From: Streptomyces sp. NBC_00376
Lineage (GTDB): Bacteria; Actinomycetota; Actinomycetes; Streptomycetales; Streptomycetaceae
Direction of reading: 5' to 3'
DNA: 64,000 nt
Assembly: GCF_036077095.1 (NCBI RefSeq)
Contig: NZ_CP107960.1
Span: 2,790,001 to 2,854,000 of the forward strand
Positions 53,796 to 62,819 of the stretch are shown one piece after another (position 1 is the first letter of the stretch; each line of letters begins with the position of its first letter). A model generated the notes under the pieces. The model was not told the origin of the DNA. It saw only the letters and a list, made by a program, of their open reading frames with translations, and ran no database searches. Made by a program: the position numbers and the translations under genes.

Positions 53796-54899
53796 TCACC
53801 GCACGACGCTGCCGGCTTCGCCCTTGTCGCCCGCCGACTTCTCGGTGGCGGAGGCGGGGATGGCCTTGTCGTGTGCGAGCGCGGACCAGACCTGCCGCGC
53901 GGACTCCTCCAGCGGTACGACGCGGTTCGGGTCGGCCGGGTCGTACTCCACGGGCAGGGTGACCATGTGGACGTTCTTCGAGCCGAGCCCCTTGAGGCCG
54001 TTGGCGAAGGAGGTGAGCTCCGAGACCGAGCCCAGGTCGGAGTCGGTGGTGACGGTCTTGGTGGCCGTGTCCGCGAGGTCGTACAGGGTCTTCGGGTTCG
54101 AGAACACCCCGACGGTCTTGACCTGCTCCATCAGCGCCTTGATGAACGCCTGCTGGAGCTGGATGCGGCCGAGGTCGCTGCCGTCGCCGACGCTCTTGCG
54201 GGTACGGACCAGGCCCAGCGACTGCTCGCCGTCCAGGGTGTGGGTGCCGGGTTCGAGCTTCAGATGGCTCTTGGGGTCGTCGATCGCCGCGGTGGTGGTG
54301 ATCTCGACGCCGCCCAGCTCGTCGATGAGCTTCTTGAACCCGGTGAAGTCGACTTCGAGATAGTGGTCCATGCGGATGCCGGACATGGCCTCGACGGTCT
54401 TGACCGCACAGGCCGGCCCGCCGACCTCGTACGCCGTGTTGAACATCGCGCGCTGCTGGCCCGCGACGGTCTGCCCGTTCGTGTCGCTGGTGCAGTCGGG
54501 GCGGGTGACGAGGGTGTCGCGCGGGATGGAGACGACGGAGGCCGTCTTGTGGCCCTTGTTGATGTGCACGACCATCGCGGTGTCGGAGCGGGCCGTGCCC
54601 TCGTCGGCGCCGTACTCGGAGTTCGCGCCGGACCGGGAGTCCGAGCCGAGCACGAGAATGTCCTGGGAGCCGTTGTCGATGTTGTCGGGGCGGTCCTTGC
54701 CGAGCGCCGCGTTGATGTCGACGGCCTTGAGATTGCCGTTGAGCTTGAAGTAGGCGTATCCCAGTCCGGCACCACCGACGACGACCGCGCCGGCCAGGGT
54801 CCAGGCGGCGATCACGGTCGCCCTGCGGCGACGGGAGGGCTTCTTCCGGCGCTTGCCGGTGGGGCGTATTCGGCCCCCGCTCCCGTTCTGCTCGGTCAT
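53796..54899 (-). CDS. LytR-CpsA-Psr (LCP) family glycopolymer ligase
   Basis: This 367-residue protein has a basic cytoplasmic N-terminus (KRRKKPSRRRR), one TM anchor (ATVIAAWTLAGAVVVGGAGL) and an extracellular LCP domain. The domain shows DILVLGSDSRSG, RSDTAMVVHINKGHK, SIPRDTLV, the Arg/Asp-rich pyrophosphate-binding residues, and GEQSLGLVRTRKSVGDGSDL. LCP enzymes attach undecaprenyl-linked polymers to peptidoglycan. The WecA-type gene at 46858 could supply the lipid-linked substrate. AAGGAG precedes ATG 54899. Confidence 0.93.
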   Translation of the reverse strand: MTEQNGSGGRIRPTGKRRKKPSRRRRATVIAAWTLAGAVVVGGAGLGYAYFKLNGNLKAVDINAALGKDRPDNIDNGSQDILVLGSDSRSGANSEYGADEGTARSDTAMVVHINKGHKTASVVSIPRDTLVTRPDCTSDTNGQTVAGQQRAMFNTAYEVGGPACAVKTVEAMSGIRMDHYLEVDFTGFKKLIDELGGVEITTTAAIDDPKSHLKLEPGTHTLDGEQSLGLVRTRKSVGDGSDLGRIQLQQAFIKALMEQVKTVGVFSNPKTLYDLADTATKTVTTDSDLGSVSELTSFANGLKGLGSKNVHMVTLPVEYDPADPNRVVPLEESARQVWSALAHDKAIPASATEKSAGDKGEAGSVVR

Positions 54900-55220
54900 G
54901 GGTCTCCTTCGGTCGTCAGCTTTTCCCGGCTCGGCCCTGTCCGGCCCCCAAGCAGCGGTGTTCGGGCATTGCAACGTCGACATGTCGGTACCGCGTACGA
55001 CGCCGTGGCACGAAGAAGGGTTGCACAGCCACCTGTCGTTTCCGCGTGAGGGACGAAACGGACAACACCCGGGCCCAACAGCCGGTGACCCCGCGCTCAC
55101 CTGCGGTTTCTTGCCCGGTACAGCCATCGCCTCGCTGCCCGCGGGGGCCCGGCATGTGGCAAAGGTCTCGAAACGGCCACGGGTGCCGGGTCGGCTGCGT
55201 CACACCCGCGCCGCCCATGA
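54900..55220. other. Gap between rho and the LCP gene
   Basis: These 321 bp hold no supported gene. They must contain the LCP promoter on the minus strand. A GGAAAC element near 55040 is compatible with an ECF-type -35 box, but I cannot identify a matching -10. The rho terminator adjoins on the right. Confidence 0.4.
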
Positions 55221-55264
55221 CACAGGGCCGCCCCCGTCACCGAAGTGACGGGGGCGGCCCTGTG
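55221..55264. terminator. 20-bp perfect stem after rho, no T-tract
   Basis: Arms 55221-55240 (starts CACAGGGCCGCCCCCG) and 55245-55264 pair perfectly over 20 bp with a CGAA loop. It lies 22 bp after the rho stop on the minus strand. There is no run of T on either side. Confidence 0.8.
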
Positions 55265-55286
55265 GTTCGGCCGGTCCGGGGCGACG

Positions 55287-57314
55287 TCAGTCGTTGCCGT
55301 TGCCCGGGGCCGGCGTCGTCTTCTGGATCTGGAGCAGGAACTCCGCGTTGGACTGGGTCTTCTTCATCCGGTCCAGGAGCAGCTCGATCGCCTGCTGCTG
55401 GTCGAGCGCGTGCAGCACCCGGCGCAGCTTCCAGACGATGGCCAACTCGTCGCTGCCGAGCAGGATTTCTTCCTTACGGGTGCTGGACGCGTCGACGTCC
55501 ACCGCCGGGAAGATGCGCTTGTCCGAGAGCTTCCGGTCGAGCTTGAGCTCCATGTTGCCGGTGCCCTTGAACTCCTCGAAGATCACCTCGTCCATGCGCG
55601 AGCCGGTCTCGACGAGCGCGGTGGCCAGGATGGTCAGCGAACCGCCGTCCTCGATGTTGCGCGCGGCACCGAAGAAGCGCTTCGGCGGGTACAGCGCGGT
55701 CGAGTCGACACCACCGGACAGGATGCGGCCGGAGGCGGGGGCCGCGAGGTTGTACGCGCGTCCCAGACGGGTGATGGAGTCCAGCAGGACGACCACGTCG
55801 TGACCCAGCTCGACGAGACGCTTGGCGCGCTCGATGGCCAGCTCGGCGACCGTGGTGTGGTCCTCGGCGGGGCGGTCGAAGGTCGAGGAGATGACCTCGC
55901 CCTTCACCGACCGCTGCATGTCGGTGACCTCTTCCGGACGCTCGTCGACCAGGACGACCATCAGGTGGCACTCGGGGCTGTTGACGGTGATCGCGTTGGC
56001 GATCGCCTGCAGGATCATGGTCTTGCCGGTCTTCGGCGGGGCCACGATCAGCCCTCGCTGGCCCTTGCCGATCGGGGCGACCAGGTCGATGATCCGCGTC
56101 GTCAGGACGTTGGAGTCGGTCTCCAGACGGAGCCGGTCCTGCGGGTAGAGCGGGGTCAGCTTCTGGAACTCCGGGCGGCCGCGGCCGGTTTCGGGCGCCA
56201 TGCCGTTCACCGAGTCGAGGCGGACCAGGGCGTTGAACTTCTCCCGGCGCTCGCCGTCCTTGGGCTGGCGCACCGCACCGGTGACGTGGTCACCCTTGCG
56301 CAGGCCGTTCTTGCGGACCTGGGCGAGCGAGACGTACACGTCGTTCGGGCCCGGCAGGTAGCCGGAGGTCCGGATGAACGCGTAGTTGTCCAGGATGTCC
56401 AGGATGCCCGCGACGGGGATCAGGACGTCGTCGTCGGAGACGGGGACCTCGCTGGCGAAGTCCTCGCGGCCACGGCGGCCACGGCGGTCGCGGTAGCGGC
56501 CGCGACGGCCACGGCGGCCACCGGCCTCGTCGTCGTAACCGTCGTCCTGCGGGCCGCCGCCCTGCTGCTGGCCCTGGCGCTGCTGGCGCTGGCCGCCCTG
56601 CTGCTGGCCCTGGCCACCGCCCTGCTCGTCGCCCTTGCCCCGGCGGTCGCGCTGACGGTCACGGCGCTCCCCGCGCTCGCCACGCTCCTGGCGGTCGCCC
56701 CGGTCGCCGCGCTGACCGCGGTCCTGGCGGTCGCCACGGCGGCCCTCGGCCGTGTCGGCGGCGGCTTCGGCCTTGGCGTCGGCGCGGTCGTCGCCCTTGG
56801 GCTCGGCCTGCGTGTCCACCTTGGCCTCGGCGGGCTTGCTGTCCGCCTTGGTCTCCGGGCTGCCCGCCTGCGCGGTCGCACGGCGCCGACGGCGCTCGCC
56901 CGCGGGCTGGTCGTCGCTGGCCGGCTGGCCGGGGATGTCGATCTGCTGCTGGGCCGCGGCCTTCTCGGCGGGTGCCTCGGCGGCGGGCTCGTCCCCGGTG
57001 CGCGCCTTGGAGGTGGCACGGCGCTTCGGCTTGGTCTCGGACGTCGCGGCGGGCGCGGCGGCCTTGGGCGCGGCGGAGCTACCGGCCTGCGCCTCCTTGA
57101 TGACCTCGATCAGCTGGCCCTTGCGCATCCGCGCAGTGCCCTTGATGCCGAGGCCGGACGCGACCTGCTGCAGCTCGGCCAGGACCATGCCGTCAAGGCC
57201 GGTGCCGGAGCGGCGGCGCCGTGCGGTGGTGCCAGTGGCAGCACCTTCGGCGGGCGCGGCGCTGTCGACGCTCTTGTCGGCAGTCACGCCCATCAGATCG
57301 GTGGTGTCGCTCAC
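55287..57314 (-). CDS. rho: Transcription termination factor Rho with large disordered insert
   Basis: This 675-residue protein is about 255 residues longer than E. coli Rho (419). It has an N-terminal Rho_N helix bundle (LDGMVLAELQQVASGLGIKG), then about 200 residues of Ala/Lys/Glu and Arg/Gly/Asp/Gln repeats. The RNA-binding CSD domain follows (ILDILDNYAFIRTSGYLPGP), then the ATPase with Walker A APPKTGKTMI at about 425, VVLLDSITRLGRAYN, and the R-loop region. It is a hexameric RNA translocase that ends transcripts. The GTG start at 57314 follows GGAAGG. A long leader with hairpin repeats precedes it, as expected for autoregulation. Confidence 0.97.
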   Translation of the reverse strand: MSDTTDLMGVTADKSVDSAAPAEGAATGTTARRRRSGTGLDGMVLAELQQVASGLGIKGTARMRKGQLIEVIKEAQAGSSAAPKAAAPAATSETKPKRRATSKARTGDEPAAEAPAEKAAAQQQIDIPGQPASDDQPAGERRRRRATAQAGSPETKADSKPAEAKVDTQAEPKGDDRADAKAEAAADTAEGRRGDRQDRGQRGDRGDRQERGERGERRDRQRDRRGKGDEQGGGQGQQQGGQRQQRQGQQQGGGPQDDGYDDEAGGRRGRRGRYRDRRGRRGREDFASEVPVSDDDVLIPVAGILDILDNYAFIRTSGYLPGPNDVYVSLAQVRKNGLRKGDHVTGAVRQPKDGERREKFNALVRLDSVNGMAPETGRGRPEFQKLTPLYPQDRLRLETDSNVLTTRIIDLVAPIGKGQRGLIVAPPKTGKTMILQAIANAITVNSPECHLMVVLVDERPEEVTDMQRSVKGEVISSTFDRPAEDHTTVAELAIERAKRLVELGHDVVVLLDSITRLGRAYNLAAPASGRILSGGVDSTALYPPKRFFGAARNIEDGGSLTILATALVETGSRMDEVIFEEFKGTGNMELKLDRKLSDKRIFPAVDVDASSTRKEEILLGSDELAIVWKLRRVLHALDQQQAIELLLDRMKKTQSNAEFLLQIQKTTPAPGNGND

Positions 57315-57699
57315 GAAGGGTCCTTCCCTGGAGCGGACGTCGGCCTTCTGGCTCGGCGACCGGTTGTGCTGTCCGACTGCGGTCTATTTCTTGCGGACCG
57401 TGCCGGGGCGGTGGTCCGCCGGGTACGGCGGAGAGATGGAGGTGTGCATGGGCCCGGCGCGAGCATCCCCCTGCTCGGCCCACTCCTGGACAAGCGAGGG
57501 GTGTCGTGCCGGTTCCGGAGCGTGCACGAAACTGCTCAGGCAGGCTGCTCAGGCAGTTGGGGAGGCTCCCGGAAGAATTGGTGGTCCCGGAAAGGGACAC
57601 GAAGCAACGCGCCACATAGACGTCGGTTGCAGACTTGAGGTTAACACTACCGGCTCCAACAAACATTCCCCCTCTCACTCACCGGCAATCACTTCTCGG
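57315..57699 (-). promoter_or_regulatory. rho promoter and leader region
   Basis: These 385 bp carry no gene. The part nearest thrB (57600-57690) is less GC-rich and probably holds the rho promoter on the minus strand. The rest would be a leader of up to 300 nt. It includes the 13-bp tandem repeats at 57532-57557. Long leaders allow Rho to attenuate its own transcription in other bacteria; that is inference here. Confidence 0.5.
57532..57557. repeat. 13-bp tandem hairpin repeat in the rho leader
   Basis: CTGCTCAGGCAGG (57532-57544) is repeated as CTGCTCAGGCAGT (57545-57557). Each unit can itself fold as CTGC-TCAG-GCAG, and the units can also pair with each other. Confidence 0.65.
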
Positions 57700-58617
57700 C
57701 TACGGGGCGAGCGGCAGCACACTCGCGCCCGGGGCGTCGAGAGCGAGGCGATTGGCCGCCCACCCCTCGCCCGCCAGCTGTGCGACCTTGTCGGCCGCAC
57801 CGTCCTCGGCCAGTGCGAGCACGGTCGGCCCGGCACCGGAGATGACCGCGGGGACGCCGTCCGCGCGCAGTCGGTTGACGAGTTCCACGCTCTCGGGCAT
57901 CGCCGGGGCGCGGTACTCCTGGTGGATCCGGTCCTCGGTGGCGGTGAGCAGCAGCTCGGGGCGCCTGGTCATGGCCTCGACGAGGAGCGCGGCACGGCCG
58001 GCGTTGAAGGCGGCGTCGACGTGCGGGACCGTGCGCGGGAGCAGTCCGCGGGCGGTCTCGGTGAGGACCGGCTTGCCCGGTACGAAAACCACCGGAACGA
58101 TGGATTCTGCGGGATCCATCCTGATCGCGCGTGCCGTTCCGCCGTCCATCCAGGCGAGGGTGAACCCGCCGAGCAGGCATGCCGCGACGTTGTCGGGGTG
58201 GCCCTCGATCTCGGTGGCGAGCTCCAGCAGCGCCGCTTCGTCGAGCCGGGCGTCGCCGCCGGTCGTCACGGCGCGGGCGGCGACGATTCCGGCGCAGATG
58301 GCGGCCGAGGAGGAACCGAGGCCGCGTCCGTGCGGGATCCGGTTGGCGCAGACGATCTCCAGGCCCCGGGGCTGTCCGCCGAGCAGGTCGAAGGCCGTGC
58401 GCAGGGAACGTACAAGGAGGTGGCGCTCGTCGCGGGGCAGCGTGTCCGCACCCTCACCCGCGATGTCGATGTGCAGTCCGGAATCGGCGACGCGGACGAC
58501 GACGTCGTCGTACAGCCCCAGCGACAGGCCGAAGGCGTCGAAACCCGGGCCCAGGTTGGCGCTGGTCGCGGGGACGCGCACCCGGACGGCGGCGGCTCGG
58601 AAAGCGGGACCGGCCAT
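57700..58617 (-). CDS. thrB: Homoserine kinase
   Basis: This 305-residue GHMP kinase has VPATSANLGPGFDAFGL, the ATP loop NRIPHGRGLGSSSAAICAG and C-terminal VISGAGPTVLALAED. It phosphorylates homoserine for threonine synthase. ATG 58617 (MAGPAFRAAAVRVRVPATSA) is chosen by family start. It is 319 bp downstream of thrC with hairpins in between, so it may be separately transcribed. Confidence 0.97.
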   Translation of the reverse strand: MAGPAFRAAAVRVRVPATSANLGPGFDAFGLSLGLYDDVVVRVADSGLHIDIAGEGADTLPRDERHLLVRSLRTAFDLLGGQPRGLEIVCANRIPHGRGLGSSSAAICAGIVAARAVTTGGDARLDEAALLELATEIEGHPDNVAACLLGGFTLAWMDGGTARAIRMDPAESIVPVVFVPGKPVLTETARGLLPRTVPHVDAAFNAGRAALLVEAMTRRPELLLTATEDRIHQEYRAPAMPESVELVNRLRADGVPAVISGAGPTVLALAEDGAADKVAQLAGEGWAANRLALDAPGASVLPLAP

Positions 58618-58810
58618 CGGTTGGAGGACTCTCCTTGTGAGGCAGCGGGGGTGGTGAAGCGGTTTCGTGGTGGCGGGAGGTCGTGGCGCGGCGGGGAGTG
58701 GAATTCCGGGGAACCCGACGGCCACAACGGCCCATGCACCGCGGCAGATGCGGCGGGGCGGGTTGGGTACAGCTTATCGAAGGAAGGTTCTGTGGCGACA
58801 TAGGGCGCAC

Positions 58811-58870
58811 AGGAGGCGCACGATGCGTGTCGCACGCCTCCTATGCGCTCTCCGCCCCGAAAAGGGGCGG
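58811..58870. other. Two hairpins between thrC and thrB
   Basis: AGGAGGCG (58811-58818) pairs with CGCCTCCT (58835-58842). CCGCCCC (58852-58858) pairs with GGGGCGG (58864-58870) around GAAAA. Together with the thrC terminator they make three stem-loops in about 110 bp. The remaining part of this 319-bp gap (58618-58810) must hold any thrB promoter. Confidence 0.55.
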
Positions 58871-58884
58871 TTGAGCTGGGTTCT

Positions 58885-58921
58885 TGCCCGGCCCGTCGGG
58901 CACGGCCGACGGGCCGGGGCA
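58885..58921 (-). terminator. thrC terminator
   Basis: TGCCCGGCCCGTCGG (58885-58899) pairs with 58906-58921 with one bulged base and a 6-nt loop. It lies 16 bp past the thrC stop on the minus strand. Confidence 0.7.
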
Positions 58922-58936
58922 GGCCCTGAGCGGGCC

Positions 58937-60007
58937 CTAGACCAGGCCCAGCTTCTCGGCGGCGGTGGCCGCGTCGACCGGGACCGTGACCGGCTGCGGT
59001 GCGCCCGCGACGGCCCAGTCGGGGTCCTTGAGGCCGTTGCCGGTGACCGTGCAGACGATCTTCTGGCCGCGGTCGACCTTGCCCTCCTCGGCGGCCTTCA
59101 GCAGGCCGGCGACGGAGGCGGCCGAGGCGGGCTCGACGAAGACGCCCTCCTGGGAGGCCAACAGCCGGTAGGCGGACAGAATCTGTCGGTCCGTCACCTC
59201 ATCGATGAAACCGCCCGATTCGTCCCGGGCGTCCAGCGCGTACTGCCAGGAGGCCGGATTGCCGATCCGGATCGCGGTGGCGACGGTCGACGGGTCCTTG
59301 ACGATCTCGCCGCGCACGATGGGCGCGGAGCCGGAGGCCTGGAAGCCCCACATGCGCGGAGTGTGCGTGGCGAGGCCGTCGCCCGCGTACTCCTTGTAAC
59401 CCTTCCAGTACGCGGTGATGTTGCCCGCGTTGCCGACGGGGAGGACGTGGATGTCCGGGGCGTCGCCGAGCGCGTCGACGATCTCGAACGCGGCGGTCTT
59501 CTGGCCCTCGATACGGACCGGGTTGACCGAATTGACCAGCGCCACCGGGTAGTTGTCCGAGAGCGAACGGGCCAGCGTCAGGCAGTCGTCGAAGTTGCCG
59601 TCGACCTGGAGGATCCTGGCGCCGTGCACCAGCGCCTGGCCCATCTTGCCGAGCGCGATCTTGCCCTGCGGCACGAGGACGGCGCAGACCATGCCGGCCC
59701 GCACCGCGTACGCGGCGGCGGAGGCGGAGGTGTTGCCGGTGGAGGCGCAGATGACCGCCTTCGCACCCTCCTCCTTGGCCCGGGTGATGGCCATCGTCAT
59801 GCCGCGGTCCTTGAAGGAACCGGTGGGGTTGGCGCCCTCGACCTTGAGGTGGACCTCGCAGCCCGTGCGCTCGGAGAGGACCTGGGCGGGTACGAGCGGC
59901 GTACCGCCCTCACGAAGCGTGACGACCGGCGTCGTGCTCGTGACCGGAAGGCGGTCCCGGTACTCCTCGATGATGCCGCGCCACTGGTGGGTGCCCTTGC
60001 TGGTCAT
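58937..60007 (-). CDS. thrC: Threonine synthase
   Basis: This 356-residue PLP enzyme of the short (class II-like) type has the PLP Lys in [30 protein letters not shown], the phosphate-binding [13 protein letters not shown], and [14 protein letters not shown]. It converts O-phosphohomoserine to threonine. It starts 6 bp after hom, so the two form an operon. Confidence 0.98.
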   Translation of the reverse strand: MTSKGTHQWRGIIEEYRDRLPVTSTTPVVTLREGGTPLVPAQVLSERTGCEVHLKVEGANPTGSFKDRGMTMAITRAKEEGAKAVICASTGNTSASAAAYAVRAGMVCAVLVPQGKIALGKMGQALVHGARILQVDGNFDDCLTLARSLSDNYPVALVNSVNPVRIEGQKTAAFEIVDALGDAPDIHVLPVGNAGNITAYWKGYKEYAGDGLATHTPRMWGFQASGSAPIVRGEIVKDPSTVATAIRIGNPASWQYALDARDESGGFIDEVTDRQILSAYRLLASQEGVFVEPASAASVAGLLKAAEEGKVDRGQKIVCTVTGNGLKDPDWAVAGAPQPVTVPVDAATAAEKLGLV

Positions 60008-60013
60008 GGGTCC

Positions 60014-61306
60014 TTACTCCCCTTCAACACGCATGATGCTGGCGACACCGCGCACGGTGTCGAGCTTGCGCAGCGCCTCGACGGTCGCCGAGAGGGCGGC
60101 GTCGGACGCGCGGTGGGTGACGACGACGAGGGACGCCTCGCCATCCTTGCCCTGCTGGCGGACGGTATCGATCGATACGCCCTTTTCGGCGAAGACCGTC
60201 GCGACCTGGGCGAGCACGCCAGGCTTGTCGGCCACGTCGAGACTGATGTGGTACCGCGTGACCACGTCGCCCATGGGGCTGACCGGCAGGCGCGTGTACG
60301 CGGACTCACCGGGGCCGGTGGCCTCGTTGAGCTTGTTGCGGCAGACCGCGACCAGGTCGCCGAGGACCGCGGAGGCGGTCGGCGAGCCACCGGCGCCGGG
60401 GCCGTAGAACATGAGCTGCCCGGCCGCCTCGGCCTCGACGAAGACCGCGTTGTACGCCTCGCGGACGGAGGCCAGCGGGTGGCTCAGCGGGATCATTGCG
60501 GGGTGGACCCGGGCGGTGACCGACTGCCCGTCGGCGGCACGCTCGCAGATGGCGAGGAGCTTGACGGTGCAGCCCATGCGGCGGGCGGAGGCGATGTCGG
60601 CGGCGGTGACTTCGGTGATGCCCTCGCGGTGCACGTCGCCGATCCGCACCCGGGTGTGGAAGGCGATGCCGGCGAGGATCGCGGCCTTGGCGGCGGCGTC
60701 GAAGCCCTCCACGTCGGCGGTCGGGTCGGCCTCGGCGTATCCGAGGGCGGTGGCCTCGTCGAGCGCCTCGGAGTACCCGGCTCCGCTCGTGTCCATCTTG
60801 TCGAGGATGAAGTTGGTCGTGCCGTTCACGATGCCGAGGACCCGGTTGACCTTGTCACCGGCGAGCGACTCGCGCAGCGGCCGTACGAGCGGGATGGCAC
60901 CGGCCACGGCGGCCTCGTAGTAGAGGTCCCGGCCGTGCTGCTCGGCGGCGGCGTGCAGCGCGGCGCCGTCCTCGGCCAGCAGCGCCTTGTTGGCGGAGAC
61001 GACGCTCGCGCCGTGCTCGAAGGCGGTGGTGATGAGCGTACGGGCGGGCTCGATGCCCCCGATGACCTCGATGACGACGTCGATGTCGCCCCGTTTGACC
61101 AGGGCCGTCGCATCGGTGGTGATCAGTGCGGGGTCGATGCCCTCGCGCACCCTGGAGGGCCGGCGCACGGCGACACCGGCGAGCTCGACCGGCGCGCCGA
61201 TGCGCGCGGCGAGGTCGTCGGCGTGCGTCGTCATGATGCGCGCCACCTCTGAGCCGACCACTCCACAGCCCAGCAGCGCCACCTTCAGCGGACGCGTACG
61301 CATCAT
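60014..61306 (-). CDS. hom: Homoserine dehydrogenase
   Basis: This 430-residue enzyme has an N-terminal Rossmann domain (LKVALLGCGVVGSEVARIM), a catalytic domain with GIVNGTTNFILDKMD and EGFDAAAKAAILAGIAFHTR, and a C-terminal ACT domain from about residue 345 (HISLDVADKPGVLAQVATVF). The ACT domain predicts threonine feedback control. The start is one of two adjacent ATG codons (61306 or 61303). It is co-transcribed with thrC. Confidence 0.98.
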   Translation of the reverse strand: MMRTRPLKVALLGCGVVGSEVARIMTTHADDLAARIGAPVELAGVAVRRPSRVREGIDPALITTDATALVKRGDIDVVIEVIGGIEPARTLITTAFEHGASVVSANKALLAEDGAALHAAAEQHGRDLYYEAAVAGAIPLVRPLRESLAGDKVNRVLGIVNGTTNFILDKMDTSGAGYSEALDEATALGYAEADPTADVEGFDAAAKAAILAGIAFHTRVRIGDVHREGITEVTAADIASARRMGCTVKLLAICERAADGQSVTARVHPAMIPLSHPLASVREAYNAVFVEAEAAGQLMFYGPGAGGSPTASAVLGDLVAVCRNKLNEATGPGESAYTRLPVSPMGDVVTRYHISLDVADKPGVLAQVATVFAEKGVSIDTVRQQGKDGEASLVVVTHRASDAALSATVEALRKLDTVRGVASIMRVEGE

Positions 61307-61401
61307 CCGACCTCGTTTCCTTTACATCTGATGTGTGGACCAGTCTCACTCACCGGACGGGAGTTTCTGCCACTCGTCCGGATCCTGAGACATCTATTTC
61401 A

Positions 61402-62793
61402 TCAGCCGACATCGAGACGCAGGAGATCTTCCTCCGTCTCGCGCCTGACGATGACACGAGCCTGTCCGTCGCGCACGGCGACGACCGGCGGACGCAGGGC
61501 GTGGTTGTAGTTGCTCGCCATGGAACGGCAGTACGCACCGGTGGCGGGCACGGCGATCAGATCGCCGGGGGCGAGGTCGGACGGCAGGAACGCGTCCTTG
61601 ACCACGATGTCGCCGCTCTCGCAGTGCTTTCCGACGACGCGGACGAGCATCGGCTCGGCGTCGGAGGTGCGCGAGGCGAGCGCGACGGTGTACTCGGCGT
61701 CGTACAGCGCGGTGCGGATGTTGTCCGACATGCCGCCGTCGACGCTGACGTACGTACGCAGACCCTCCAGGGGCTTGATGGTGCCGACCTCGTACAGCGT
61801 GAAGGCGGTCGGGCCGACGATGGCGCGCCCCGGCTCGACGGAGATCCGCGGGGTGGCGAGCCCGGCGGCCTCGCACTCGCGGGTCACGATGTCGCCGAGC
61901 GCCTTGGCGATCTCGTGCGGCTCGCGCGGGTCGTCCTCGGAGGTGTACGCGATGCCGAGCCCGCCGCCGAGGTCGATCTCGGGCAGCTGCACCCCGTGCT
62001 CGTCACGCACCTCGGCGAGCAGCTGGACCACGCGGCGGGCGGAGACCTCGAAGCCGGCCATGTCGAAGATCTGCGAGCCGATGTGCGAGTGGATGCCGAT
62101 GAGCTCCAGGCCGTCGAGGGTGAGCGCCCGGCGCACCGCCTCGGCGGCCTGTCCCCCGGCCAGCGCGATCCCGAACTTCTGGTCCTCGTGCGCGGTGGCG
62201 ATGAACTCGTGGGTGTGCGCCTCGACGCCGACGGTCACCCGGATCTGTACGCGCTGCCGCCTGCCGAGCCGCTGCGCGACGTGCGCGACCCGGGCGATCT
62301 CCTGGAAGGAGTCGAGCACGATCCGCCCGACGCCGGCCTCGACGGCCCGCTCGATCTCCGCGACGTTCTTGTTGTTGCCGTGGAAGGCGATGCGCTCGGC
62401 CGGCATCCCGGCGTCCAGCGCACAGGTCAGCTCACCGCCGGAGCAGACGTCGAGGTTGAGCCCCTCCTCCTGGAGCCAGCGCACGACGGCGCGCGACAGG
62501 AAGGCCTTCCCGGCGTAGAACACGTCGGCGTCCGGCCCGAAGGCGTCGGCCCAGGCGCGGCAGCGGGCCCGGAAGTCGCTCTCGTCGAGGAAGTAGGCGG
62601 GGGTGCCGAACTCCTCGGCCAGCCGCGTCACTTCGATGCCCCCGACGGTGACCGCGCCGTCCTCGTCGCGGGTGACGGTGCGGGCCCAGACCTTCTCGTC
62701 CAGGGCGTTGAGATCGGCGGGCGGGGCGGTGTAGTGCCCCTCCGTCATGACATCGGCGTGACGGGGCCCGGCGGGGTGTGCGGATCGGCTCAT
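61402..62793 (-). CDS. lysA: Diaminopimelate decarboxylase
   Basis: This 463-residue fold-III PLP enzyme has the PLP Lys in DVFYAGKAFLSRAVVRW, HGNNKNVAEIERAVEAG, GIHSHIGSQIF, EIDLGGGLGIAY and EPGRAIVGPTAF. It makes lysine from meso-diaminopimelate. It lies between the ArgRS-like gene and hom, 95 bp before hom. The gene order argS-lysA then hom is known from Corynebacterium, which supports common ancestry of this cluster. Confidence 0.97.
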   Translation of the reverse strand: MSRSAHPAGPRHADVMTEGHYTAPPADLNALDEKVWARTVTRDEDGAVTVGGIEVTRLAEEFGTPAYFLDESDFRARCRAWADAFGPDADVFYAGKAFLSRAVVRWLQEEGLNLDVCSGGELTCALDAGMPAERIAFHGNNKNVAEIERAVEAGVGRIVLDSFQEIARVAHVAQRLGRRQRVQIRVTVGVEAHTHEFIATAHEDQKFGIALAGGQAAEAVRRALTLDGLELIGIHSHIGSQIFDMAGFEVSARRVVQLLAEVRDEHGVQLPEIDLGGGLGIAYTSEDDPREPHEIAKALGDIVTRECEAAGLATPRISVEPGRAIVGPTAFTLYEVGTIKPLEGLRTYVSVDGGMSDNIRTALYDAEYTVALASRTSDAEPMLVRVVGKHCESGDIVVKDAFLPSDLAPGDLIAVPATGAYCRSMASNYNHALRPPVVAVRDGQARVIVRRETEEDLLRLDVG

Positions 62794-62819
62794 GGTGTTG
62801 CTCTGCTCTCTCGGATCTC

